A DNA stretch of 64,000 bases from Ophiosphaerella korrae (lineage: Eukaryota > Ascomycota > Dothideomycetes > Pleosporales > Phaeosphaeriaceae). Both the position numbers and the translations under genes were made by a program. Each line of letters opens with the position of its first letter. Position 1 is the first letter of the stretch. The notes below the pieces were generated by a model, which saw only the letters and a program-made list of their open reading frames with translations, was not told the DNA's origin and did no database searches. Shown here one piece after another: positions 37,368-47,452 of this stretch. The stretch is taken from contig JALNQF010000092.1 in assembly GCA_028456385.1 (NCBI GenBank), positions 62,001 to 126,000 of the forward strand, given 5' to 3'.

Positions 37368-38512
37368 TCATTCCTTTTTAACCTCATACATATACCACCC
37401 ACTCAGACTCTTCAAACTATCCAACTTCGCCTCCCCATCCTCGCCATTCTCGCCGCTCTCAAAAGCCTCAATCCCAAGACTCCCCGCCACCATCTTGGCC
37501 TTCGTAATCTTACCATTCCGATCTTCAAGCTGAACGGGCGCGCTCGCCCACCCGCTCGAAATGTCTTCTGTGTCTAAATGATGATATGTCACGCCATCAA
37601 TTACACCGCTTGTTATTCAAAGCCTTACACCCCTTCTCATCCCGCACAACCCGATTACTCACATACCCCAACTTCTTCCCATCCTGACGCTAGTAGCAAA
37701 ATGCTGTAATCTAGCCCGTAAGCGTAGAAGTCCCGCTGCCACTCTCATGATGCACAATCCTGCTCCAAAAATCATGTCTCTCTGCCGTCTTCTCGTCGTC
37801 AAAACTAGCGATAAAATTGCGCAGAATAGGTCGGAGCAATTTTGCCCAGTCAGTTGGCTCAGGCCCTAGCTCCTCCAGTTTGTCGATGCGCGACAAAATG
37901 TCTTCGTAGTCGGAGCGCTCGCCCAGTAGCGTCACAGGGTAACCCGCAGCCAAGGTGGGCGAAGTAGTTAAAGTACGCCTGCAGACTGCCCATCATGAGT
38001 ATCGCAGCCACGGTGCGATCTTCGACTTTTGTAGTGCTAAATGTTGGCATAATCCAGTCTCGCAGGTTCGGGTCTTTCACGTTTTCCTGGATCAGGTAGG
38101 TCATCTGGCGTGCGAAAGCGCCAAAGTCTCATGAGCCGAAGTCGAGCGTGTTTTTTTCAATCTTGAGGTCCTTTTTGCCTCTGTGGGAGACGAAGTGGCT
38201 GCGTAGGGCTTCTGCATCTGCGTTGATGTAGAAATTTAGTTGCGAGAGGATCGCGAACCAAATGTCGTCTAGGCGGATAGTGAGGTGGTGGTGCTAGCTA
38301 TAGGCCTCGAAGGCGGAGAAGACGATGCCGTTTCTGGAGGGGGTAATGTGTGATTGCTTGAGGAAGTCATCGGAAATAGAGGATTGGATGATGTGTGAGC
38401 GGGTTTTGTTCTCAGAGGAGTAGCTATCGCGGAAGAGGTGTTGTTCTTTTTCTACTTTTTGTCTCGCCCACGGCTTAGAGGGGTAGTCTGCGACTTTGAA
38501 AGTTACTGGCAT
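37368..38512 (-). pseudogene. DUF4419-domain protein, inactivated by stops and a frameshift
   Basis: Starts at an ATG (38512) and reads through typical DUF4419 blocks: HHHLTIRLDDIWFAILSQLN, FYINADAEALR, NVKDPNLRDWIMPTFST, VAAILMMGSLQAYF, VTLLGERSDYEDILSRIDKL, KLLRPILRNFIASFD, HHLDTEDISSGWASAPVQL and KMVAGSLGIEAFE. Lesions: TAG at 38294-38296 before HHHLT, TGA near 38130, a frameshift near 37950 between GCGLP and VTLLG, and two TAGs where Trp is expected near 37711 and 37690, plus further disruption at 37605. CAG to TAG and TGG to TAG are the outcomes of CpA to TpA mutation. DUF4419 is an uncharacterised family common in fungi. Confidence 0.75.
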
Positions 38513-39338
38513 TGCGATGCTTGAATGGCGTTCTGTAGAAGATGTGAAAGCTGGAGTAATGTTGGAAATATGTGTTGTTCTGCTAAGTCAAGAAAGGGTT
38601 TTGAATTGAAATATATAGTGACTTAAGGTCAATCCCTACGTCGCGGGACGCATGGTATGGCGGGACACTTTTAGGAAAAAGGTATCTTAAGTCTCTCTCC
38701 TGTAGACGTATAGGGCTTTATTTAACATGCAACTATTCTATTGCTATTTAACTCTAGGATTCTACTTTTTTATAAAGTTTCACTTTGTGATCGTCGTGCT
38801 AGTCGACGATTCGTCAGCGCCGTCAACCGCGTTCTTATCAATACCCCCCTGTTTTCTCGCGATAGATAGGACCTTCCTTGATTTCGGATGTCTGAGAAGA
38901 AAGCTTGATTATAAGAGAAATTTTTCCGTACATTTAGGGTTCAGTTTGACTGGATAAAGATGATTTCCAATAGTTTCGCCGTCGGCTGATTAGCCACTGA
39001 AATTCTCTAATATTTTAGCGCGCGTTATGTCTGTTTACATAGCTGTGGTATTGAATAGTATGCCAGCTTATTGGCCAGTGTGTGTAAGGCTTGTTTGTAA
39101 TAGGCCGAATAGGCTTGGTATAAACAGGATTTAACGGAAGGTTTACAAGAATAGCATAGCAAGTTCATAGCAAAGATAGAGTTTGCAGAAATTAACTGTT
39201 ATTTATAGTACCAGCTTATTAGCCGGTGTGTGTAAGGGTTATTTGTAGCATAAATAGGGGTGGAGGGTTGTAGATTAGAGGGTTGTGGATTGAAAGGGCT
39301 AGAGGGTTGTAGATTGAAAGGGGTATCAGCTGGCTATC
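38513..39338. other. AT-rich spacer with a diverged direct repeat
   Basis: No gene. Two similar stretches of about 43 bp (39061-39104 and 39213-39255), both containing CCAGCTTATT and GTGTGTGTAAGG, form a diverged direct repeat 150 bp apart. Confidence 0.55.
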
Positions 39339-39569
39339 GAGCTGGCTATCCATCAGCCATTGAGCTGCCTATCAAGCTAGCCATCGAGCTGCTATCAAGC
39401 TAGCCATCGATCCGCTATTGAGCTAGCTATCGATCTGCCTATCCATTAGCCATCGAGCTACCTATCTATCCGCTATTAACTTAGCTATCTATCGCCTCAG
39501 GGCTAGCTATCGATCGCCTATAGGATTGCCCATCAATCGTCTATAGGACTACCTATCAGGCAGGCTACC
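39339..39569. repeat. 23-bp minisatellite, ten degenerate units
   Basis: Ten consecutive units of 22-24 bp resembling GAGCTAGCTATCGATC followed by GCCTATC; 231 bp total equals 10 x 23. Adjacent units differ at many positions, so the array is old. A partial unit precedes it. No coding meaning, since 23 is not a multiple of three. Confidence 0.8.
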
Positions 39570-40127
39570 TACACACAAATGCCTTACCTCTATAATGTAC
39601 TATTTCTTACCTTTGTTTGACTACTTTTCTACGTTGAAAAAGAAGAGATAAGAGGAAGAAAGAAGGAGAGGAAGAAAGGAAGAAAAGGGGAGAGCGGGTA
39701 ATACTTAATCCGGGCGACTGTGCAGAGGAAAAGTGGCGCGTGCAGACAAAAAAAAGGTAGGCACGGACAGAAAACAACAACTTTGCAGGTCTCTAGCAAC
39801 AGCTACAGACATTATATAGACTTAAAATTTGAGGACATAGTAGCGGCAGGTATAGCGATTAATTTGAAGGTAATTTCGGGTGGTGCAGGACGATATTACG
39901 GAAATAAAGATAGGCTGTTATATATAAGATATGGGGTTCAAAAGTGACCGTGCAGACTGGATGGGTTTGGAAGGGCTTTTGAGTCAGACTTTGCCGTAAT
40001 AGGCTAGCACCCCGTAAAAACAACGACCTGGGGCGGGTCCCACTGGGGGAGCTAGATCCGGGAGCCATCGTACACAGGTCAACTATGAAATACCGTCCTT
40101 CCCAAAATATTCTCATCGCCTCCAGGG
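39570..40127. other. Spacer left of the inverted-repeat element
   Basis: A purine-rich block (AAGAAAGAAGG type, about 39640-39695) and otherwise unassigned DNA. No gene. Confidence 0.4.
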
Positions 40128-40171
40128 CAACCCTATGGCGGGTGCGGGTCAGCCATCCTCCCTGCTAGCGT
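40128..40171. repeat. Left terminal inverted repeat of the NLR element
   Basis: Begins CAACCCTATGGCGGGTGCGG and ends TGCTAGCGT. 43 of 44 bases match the reverse complement of 44322-44365, with the mismatch at 40162 (C against T). Inward similarity continues, more diverged, for about 35 bp. Confidence 0.9.
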
Positions 40172-40510
40172 TACCAAGGTGTTCGTCCACTTCAGTCGGG
40201 TGGGTGCATTGCAAAATCGCCTTCCGCTAACCCCACATGTCAGCTTTACCGCGCCACGCTGTGGGCTGTGCAATCAGCCACGTCAGCCCCTCAGCTGATC
40301 TTTTTCACCCTCAGAATCAGTTCACAGCACTTTGCACTGTCTCGCTTTTCGATGCGATTCTTTGGTAATTCACTGTTCCTATTTCCTTGTATGCGCGCTA
40401 ATTCCGAGAGCTGGGATTCATCTTAGCAGAAGAGTACTCGTCTCTTCCCTAGGCTGCTGCCTTGAGCCTCTGAGAGTGTATTCTGCCATATGCACCCGTC
40501 CAAACTCCCC

Positions 40511-40519
40511 ATGAAGTAA
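40511..40519 (+). promoter_or_regulatory. Two-codon upstream ORF overlapping the NLR start codon
   Basis: ATGAAGTAA sits directly before the main ATG so that its stop overlaps the start as TAATG (TAA 40517-40519, ATG 40519-40521). Such a minimal uORF would require leaky scanning or termination-reinitiation for NLR translation. Seen in sequence; regulatory effect inferred. Confidence 0.5.
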
Positions 40520-43500
40520 TGCGGCTTTTGCGACGCTGCAAAACCGGCGAATTTAACTTCACGGAGGACTTGGTCGACGATGGTTCCATACCTCCCTATG
40601 CGATCCTTTCACATACTTGGCAGGAAGGTGAAGAGGTCACCTTCAAAGATTTGATAGATGACACTGGGCAGGACAAGAATGGCTACAACAAGATCCGGTT
40701 CTGCGGACAACAGGCCGAGCGCGATGGCTTACATTACTTTTGGGTGGACACCTGCTGCATCGACAAATCAAACTATGGTGAACTCCAGGAAGCGCTCAAC
40801 TCTATGTTTCGCTGGTACCGGAATGCTGTAAAATGTTACGTCTATCTGTCAGATGTTTCGATGACTAAGCGAAAAGCAAGCGACGGGGCCTCTGAATTTG
40901 CTTGGGAGCCAGCTTTTCGAGTCAGCAGATGGTTCACCCGGGGTTGGACGCTTCAAGAGTTTCTTGCCCCGAGCTCGGTCGAGTTTTTCTCTCGAGAATG
41001 GAAAAGACTTGGTGATAAGAGCACACTAACGCAACAAGTTCGCAAGATAACAGGAATTCCCGAGTCAGCGCTTCAAGGAGGACCCCTCTCTCAGTTCAGC
41101 ATTAATGAGCGATTGTCGTGGATACAACACCGCCAGACGAAGCTCGAAGAAGATAAAGCGTACGCGTTACTCGGCATATTCGGTGTTTATTTAGCCCCTA
41201 TTTATGGCGAGGGAACGGTGAGGGCGTTTAAGCGGCTCACAGATGAGATCGACAAGTGGGACAAGTGTATCCAAGACTTATACCTCACCGATTCCCGTAA
41301 TGACAAGAAGCGCATTGAGGAAACCAAGGGTGGCCTGCTAAAAGACTCATACCGCTGGATCCTCGCAAACGCCGACTTCCAGCGATGGCGTGACGACAAA
41401 CAAAGCCGGCTGCTATGGATCAAGGGCGATCCTGGCAAAGGCAAGACGATGCTGCTCTGCGCAATTGCAAATGAACTGACGGGCTCAACGAACAAGACGG
41501 CTCTTCTGTCCTACTTCTTCTGCCAGGCTACAGACTCACGGATTAACAGCGCCACGGCCGTCCTTCGAGGTCTGCTGTACATGCTCGTCCATCAGCAGCC
41601 ATCGCTCGTCTCGCATATCCGGAAGAAGCACGACCATGCAGGCAAAGCACTCTTCGAGGACGCGAATGCCTGGGTTGCACTGTCTGAGATCTTCACAGAC
41701 GTCCTCCAAGACCCGAGCTTGAAGGGCGCATACTTAATGGTTGACGCGCTCGATGAATGCGTCACTGGACTACTAAAACTGCTAGACTTCATCGTGCAAA
41801 CGTCTTCCATGGCTGCTCGTGTCAAGTGGATCGTGTCCAGCCGCAACTGGCCCATTATTGAGGAGCGTATTGAAAGAGCAGGACAAAAGGTGAAACTTAG
41901 CCTCGAGCTGAATGCGGACTCGGTGTCTACTGCTGTGCAGGTCTATATTCGGCATAAAGTGGCTCAGCTGGCGCTGGACAAGAGTTATAGAGAGAAAGAG
42001 GAGAATGCTGTGCTAGCTCATCTAACCTCAAATGCGAATGACACCTTCCTCTGGGTAGCCTTAGTCTGTCAAAGCCTCGACGACATACCGAGATGGAAGG
42101 TGCTCGCGAAGCTAGAAGCATTTCCACCCGGACTCGACGCTCTTTACAATCGGATGATGCAGCACATAAGCAGCTCGGACGATGCTGACCTGTGCAAGCG
42201 CATACTGGCCTTGATCGCCATTGTATATCGGCCCGTTACGCTTGACGAGCTGGCACGTCTTTGCGAACCGCTTGAGGACGTGGCCGATGACCCTGTCTCA
42301 GTCCGACAGATCGTTGGCCTATGTGGTTCGTTCCTTACAGTTCGAAGTGGTACGGTCTACTTCGTACATCAATCCGCAAAGGACTTCGTATGCACAAAAG
42401 CCGCTAGCGTCATCTTCCCAAGCGGAATGGACGAGGTCCACCGTGCTATCTTCTCGAGATCGCTCCAAGTTATGTCGAAGGCGCTCCGACGAGATATGTA
42501 CAGCTTACGTGCGCTAGGGTATCCTGCGGATCAGGTAGAGCCGCCAGACCCGGACCCATTAGCGGCATCGCGATATTTGTGCATCTACTGGATCGATCAC
42601 CTTTCCGACTTGAATGACGGTTGTTCTGCACAGTATAGGGGCCCGCTACAAGACCAAGGCCCTGTGGACAACTTTCTAAGAAGGAAATATCTTTACTGGC
42701 TTGAAGCCCTGAGCCTGTGCAAAAGCATGCCAAAAGGTGTAATCTCCATGGCGAAACTTGAGACACTAATGAAGGTAATATTCACACTGTGAGGATACTG
42801 ATGTATATTACTGCTAACACGGCCTAGGGAAGAACGGGTGCAGCTGAATTAACAGGATTGGTTCGAGATGCGCGTCGATTCATAATGGCGCATAAGGGGG
42901 CAATAGAGAGCGGTCCTCTACAGGCATACTCGTCTGCACTGGTGTTCAGTCCAGCCTGCAGTCTGATAAGGACACTTTTCAAGGAAGAAGAGAAACAAAA
43001 GATCACGATAAAACCGAGTATAGGAGATCAGTGGACTGCCTGCCTCTCGACGCTCGAGGGGCATAGCAGTTTGGTCTACTCTGTAGCCTTCTCCCACGAC
43101 TCGACCCGGCTCGCGTCGGCGTCGAACGACAAGACGGTCAAGATCTGGGACGCCAGCAGCGGTGAGTGCCTCTCGACGCTCGAGGGGCATATCGATTCGG
43201 TCTACTCTGTAGCCTTCTCCCACGACTCGGCCCGGCTCGCGTCGGCGTCGAGTGACAAAACGGTCAAGATCTGGGACGCCAGCAGCGGTGAGTGCCTCTC
43301 GACGCTCGAGGGGCATATCGATTGGGTCAGGTCAGTAGCCTTCTCCCACGACTCGACCCGGCTCGCGTCGGCGTCGGGCGACAAGATGGTCAAGATCTGG
43401 GACGCCAGCAGCGGCGAGTGCCTTTCGACGCTCGAAGGGCATAGCAGTTGGGTCAGCTCTGTAGCCTTCTCCCACGACTCGGCCCGGCTTGCGTCGGCGT

Positions 43501-44150
43501 CGCTCGACGAGACGATCAAGATCTGGGACGCCAGCAGCGGCGAGTGCCTTTCGACGCTCGAGGAGCATAGCAGTTCGGTCATCTCTGTAGCCTTCTCCCA
43601 CGACTCGACCCGGCTCGCGTCGGCGTCGAGCGACAAGATGGTCAAGATCTGGGACGCCAGCAGCGGCGAGTGCCTTTCGACGCTCGAGGGGCATAGCGAT
43701 TCGGTCATCTCTGTAGCCTTCTCCCACGACTCGACCCGGCTCGCGTCGGCGTCGAGCGACAAGATGGTCAAGATCTGGGACGCCAGCAGCGGCGAGTGCC
43801 TGCAGACGCTTACGAGGGGCAAGCTACTTTACCGCATCTCATTTGATATCACCGGATCATACCTGCACACTGATATTGGACCTATCGAGATTAGTGTTTC
43901 GCCAGGCCTTTCAAGTCCACCCCTTTCTAATCTAGAACCCCAGAATCCTCAGTATCAAGGCTTAGCCTTGAGCGCAGATGGTATATGGATAACATATAAT
44001 TCCGAGAACCTAGTGTGGCTTCCCTCAGAGTATCGACCGACATGCTCAGCGGTGTCAGGGGGGGCGATTGGCGTTGGTGTTGGAAGCGGAAGAGTGTGGA
44101 TATGCAATGTCCACAATGGTGTACCTTCAAGCATTGCAGGATTTACGTAG
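40519..44150 (+). CDS. HET-NACHT-WD40 NLR (HNWD / HET-E, HET-D type)
   Basis: Two exons (40519-42774 and 42828-44150; 53-nt intron) encode 1192 residues with no lesion. Residues about 1-200 are a HET domain (YAILSHTWQEGEEVTFKDL; FWVDTCCIDKSN; RGWTLQEFLAP). A NACHT domain follows with Walker A GDPGKGKT (303-310) and Walker B AYLMVDALDE (404-413). The C terminus has six almost identical 42-residue WD40 repeats (residues about 824-1075) and a degenerate seventh. This is the layout of the Podospora het-e/het-d/het-r incompatibility proteins, in which the repeats bind an allelic target and the HET domain triggers cell death. The inverted repeats and the overlapping uORF (TAATG) set it apart. Function in this organism is inferred from family. 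Confidence 0.92.
43041..43796 (+). repeat. Six 126-bp WD40-coding repeats
   Basis: Units start at 43041, 43167, 43293, 43419, 43545 and 43671, each 126 bp, with near-identical DNA including synonymous sites. Amino acid differences concentrate at unit positions 9-11 (SSL, IDS, IDW, SSW, SSS, SDS), 13 (Y, Y, R, S, I, I), 22 (T/A), 29 (N, S, G, L, S, S) and 31-33 (KTV/KMV/ETI). This is high-identity repeat structure with focal hypervariability. Confidence 0.95.
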
Positions 44151-44321
44151 AGATGATATACTATATCTTATATTCTTTATTATCTCTATTGCATAGAGGG
44201 GGCCGGGGGTCGACGTAGCTATATAGCTTGCTAATTTGCCACAGTGAAGCTTCAAACATCTTCTGGTTATAGTGAAGATTCGCCACTTGAGCCCCGTTAA
44301 GAATAGATGAACGCCTTAATC

Positions 44322-44365
44322 ACGCTAGCAAGGAGGATGGCTGACCCGCACCCGCCATAGGGTTG
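44322..44365. repeat. Right terminal inverted repeat of the NLR element
   Basis: Reverse complement of 40128-40171 with one mismatch; lies 171 bp downstream of the NLR stop codon and ends CCGCCATAGGGTTG on the plus strand. Confidence 0.9.
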
Positions 44366-44997
44366 TGAGGTGGCGATTCTGTAGGTGTTTTTGAAAGTTG
44401 AGATAGTTAGCTGGAGGCATAGCCAGTATTGGCTGTAGGCTCAATGCCTTTTCTAACAACACACATGGGAGAACCTCGGATAAATAAAAGCACGTGACTT
44501 GATTCTATTCCAGGCTGCTGACACAGGCTACTAGCCAAAGATCTCACGTTATGATTAATCTGCTTAAATTACAGTGTAATATATTATGTGAGACGTGCAA
44601 TGACCACCTCGCTTAGGATGGGAAAGTGCTGATTGACGTGGCGACCTTGCATGAATTATCTTTTTCCAGCCGCCATAGGGCTGATGACTTATCAGCATGC
44701 TAGCCAGGCTACAAGGTGCCAATACAGCATTATTATAACTTTAACCGGCATGAAGACCTGGTGTTGGAGTCATGGTGGAGGAGCCGCGCTCCGCCGTAAA
44801 TCAACGCCCCTACTTTGAAGGCCGTGAAGGCGACAACGAGATTGGTAATCCTGCTAGAAACGGGCGCTAAGTAGGTAGAGGAAGACTCCTAGTATCTAAC
44901 GCAAACAGTGCATTATAAGTATCTTGATGTGGATGGATTTATTCTACTTTAAAGTCTAAGTACCTATGAATTTTCTCGCTACGGAGTACTTCTCTAG
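44366..44997. other. Spacer between NLR element and captain-like gene
   Basis: 632 bp of unassigned DNA, moderately AT-rich. No gene. Confidence 0.45.
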
Positions 44998-47452
44998 TTA
45001 GACCGTTTCTACCTTTGGAACCCGAAGCCTAATTTTGTGAACACCTAAGGAATGAGCCTTAAGATGCGACACACCATGCAACGCCAGCTTCATCGGCCGG
45101 CATCTGGGATGGGGGCAGGGGATTTCTGCGTCTGGCGCAATGTGTTTGAGGTGTTGGTCTTCCGTGTGGTCCATCATCTTCGCTGGCCGACTCCAACAGA
45201 ACGTCCGTTGTGCAAGAGGTAGCGTCTCATCACCTAGGCAAAACAAGCACTGGCGGCGATCGCACTCTAGAGGAAGCGAAGTGAACAAGTCCGTCTCATC
45301 TTCAGTCGGAGAATCCGCCGGGCTCTGAACTATTCGACGTCGTTTTGCTTCTCAGCGAGAGCACAAACTCGTCATGGCTCGGATGAGCTCGATTCGCTGG
45401 TTTAGGCAGTCTGGCTGATTGAGGTCACCGGGGGGCCTGCAAATCAAATCTGCGACTAGAGCCCGCTCCTTGAGCGTGTAGGCCATGGCATTGGATTTGG
45501 CCTCATCCGTGTCTTCAGGGAACGATTCGTCTTGTTTCTCCAGCTCTCTTGTGTCGTTCTCCATAAAGAACTTCTCTCTGGCCTTCTTCTCAGCACGATC
45601 TCGTAGACGCTTCTTCTTCCGACGCAGCTCAGCCTCTGCTTGCTTCTTTAGTTGGATAAGGTCCTCCTCTTCCTTCGCATCTACGCATGAGCCAGGGTCT
45701 TGTTGTATCCGCTTCAATCTCTTCGACAAAGCATCCCTTCTCTGGCGTAGCCTGGCAACTTTAGGGTGTTGTTGGATCGCCCGAGCGTCGTCCGGATTGA
45801 GTCCCGTCGGTGCCAGCGGGTCGCGCGTTAACGACATATTCCCGAGCGTCTTCATTAACGCCTCGTCCGATGGTTGATCCAGGAAGGCCGCCTGCACGTC
45901 ACACTTTACGTTGGGATTGATGTAAAATTGGAATATGCCTGAGTAGCTGTGCCCCATGACTTGATCACGGTCGGCCACGGATCCCACCTCTACCAAATTG
46001 TTAGCCTGGAGTCATGAGCGGCAGAGACCGAGAACACATACTGTCAACAGCATTTCCAGTGCCGCGCCGGATGCAGGAATGCGACAACGGTTGCTTCATA
46101 CCAACAGCCTGCCCTAGACGCTTCATGTAGCGAGCTGCAGTGTGTGCGCGAAGAGGCGCTGGCACCGTCGCTGACGATGATGCCTTGCCTTTAGGTTCTC
46201 GAAATATTGGTTTCTTTAACATGCTCTCCTTCCATCGGAAGATTAAGCTGACCTTTCGCTTCGGGACTCGTGCGCGCAAGATTGCTTCCGGTCCGCGAAT
46301 AGTAGAGGCGGCAAATGCATCGTTGTGAAGGCCCACGGCAACCATATGCCCAATAGGGCAGAGAAAAGGATTATCGTTCTGGTACATCCTATACGTTTTC
46401 CTGGATGCTCGTCAGCTCGTGCACAAAGGGAAGATAGTCGATACGGACGGTTGTGGCTTCCTGTCCTCCCCTTTTGTATGTATGATCGTGACGAACATGA
46501 CTGGTACCATGCGGTCCTGTACTTTCACCGCCATGATAGTGACATGTTCATAGAGTACTGACTTCAGCTCCTCTGTGTCGACGAACGGCAGGCCATCTTC
46601 ATCAAAACCTGGCTCCTCTTCATATCCGCTGTCGGTTTCGCTGTCTTCACTGGAGTCGTAGTAATGGACCGTTTTGCCTTTAGCGGTATTTTTTGCACTC
46701 TCATCCGGGTCCGATTCCGATTCCGATCCCGATCCCTTCACGCTGGTATCTAGCAGCGAGACTGGCCGACACCCCGTGAAGGCAGCGAACAAGAAGAGCA
46801 GAGCCAACAGCAACCGCTGTTCTTCCTCTTTGTAAACGCATTTACACAGGACCCAGTGGTAGTACAGTAGTAGGAGCAGGTCATCGACTGATAACACTGG
46901 CTTGTCTCGTACGGACTTGTCGAGCTGGTATTGTTCCGTGAGAATCCTGATGTACTGCAGCACCAGCGTTACCATCACCAATGTCTCAAGTCTTAGGGAG
47001 CTGTGACTTACGTTATTTACATCGTCCACGACGTTTCGATCCAAAAGTTTTCGTGCATGCCGCTTATAGAGCATCTTCAACTGTCTCCAGTACTGGTGGA
47101 GACTGGATTTTTTTCGCACGCCAGGGTAGCGATCTAGAACCCAGGAGAAAAAGGTTTTATAGTTTGCAGGCACCACAGACTTCAGGTAATCGATTGGTAG
47201 CTCCTTTGCCTCTTCGGAGTATCTGATGGTCTGTAAGCTATCGCTGAATAGTTGCGTAGTAGTAAATCGGTGCGGCTAGACTGACATTACCCATCTTTTC
47301 CAAACCCCTCTCAAATTCTGGTTGGTTTTTTTCGCATATTTTACCTGTGCAGGACCGCCCGCTGCTAGGTCTTCCCGCATACTGTCGTAATAGTTGGCTG
47401 GGCGCTTGGCCAGCTTATGCCGCCTTTTCTTGGATAGTGTTTGTATTGCCAT
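44998..47452 (-). CDS. DUF3435 tyrosine recombinase (Starship captain-like), C-terminal tail cut by TGA
   Basis: Five exons: 47452-47291, 47230-47012, 46954-46449, 46400-46042 and 45989-45352, 627 residues to the first stop. Blocks of the DUF3435 family: YAKKTNQNLRGVWKRW, KPVLSVDDLLLLLYYHW, AAFTGCRPVSLLD with the box I Arg (about 190), HTKGEDRKPQPK, FLCPIGHMVAVGLHNDAFAA, SHSCIRRGTGNAVD with the box II His/Arg (403-408) and QVMGHSYSGIFQFYI with candidate nucleophile Tyr438. DUF3435 proteins are the captains that mobilise giant Starship elements. A TGA at 45352-45354 is followed in the same frame, without shift, by 117 codons holding the usual C-terminal zinc-finger-like tail (QCLFCLG, HLKHIAPD, CPHPRCRPM), so the tail is lost by one nonsense change. 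The recombinase core is intact; activity without the tail is uncertain. Confidence 0.85.

Larger units (their letters stand above)
40128..44365. mobile_element. 4.24-kb inverted-repeat element carrying one HET-NACHT-WD40 gene
   Basis: Seen directly: the 44 bases at 40128-40171 are repeated in inverted orientation at 44322-44365 with one mismatch. The only gene between them is the NLR at 40519-44150, with 347 bp upstream and 171 bp downstream to the repeats. There is no transposase inside. This matches a non-autonomous TIR element that carries a host gene, or a gene trapped between two solo copies. No convincing target-site duplication was found: the flanks CTCCAGGG and TGAGGTGG differ. Weaker similarity continues outside (ATCGCC at 40115-40120 and its complement at 44372-44377) and inside the repeats, so the true ends may lie a few bases further out. 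Confidence 0.65.

Noticed and set aside
39859..40116. Minus-strand 85-codon frame left of the NLR element
   Set aside because: No family resemblance, and no stop or start context to distinguish it from chance.
43202..43822. Minus-strand repetitive open frames over the WD40 array
   Set aside because: Created by the 126-bp coding repeat read on the other strand, with no independent evidence.
40118..44375. Target-site duplication for the inverted-repeat element
   Set aside because: Bases outside the two repeats (CTCCAGGG and TGAGGTGG) do not match for any common duplication length, so none is claimed.
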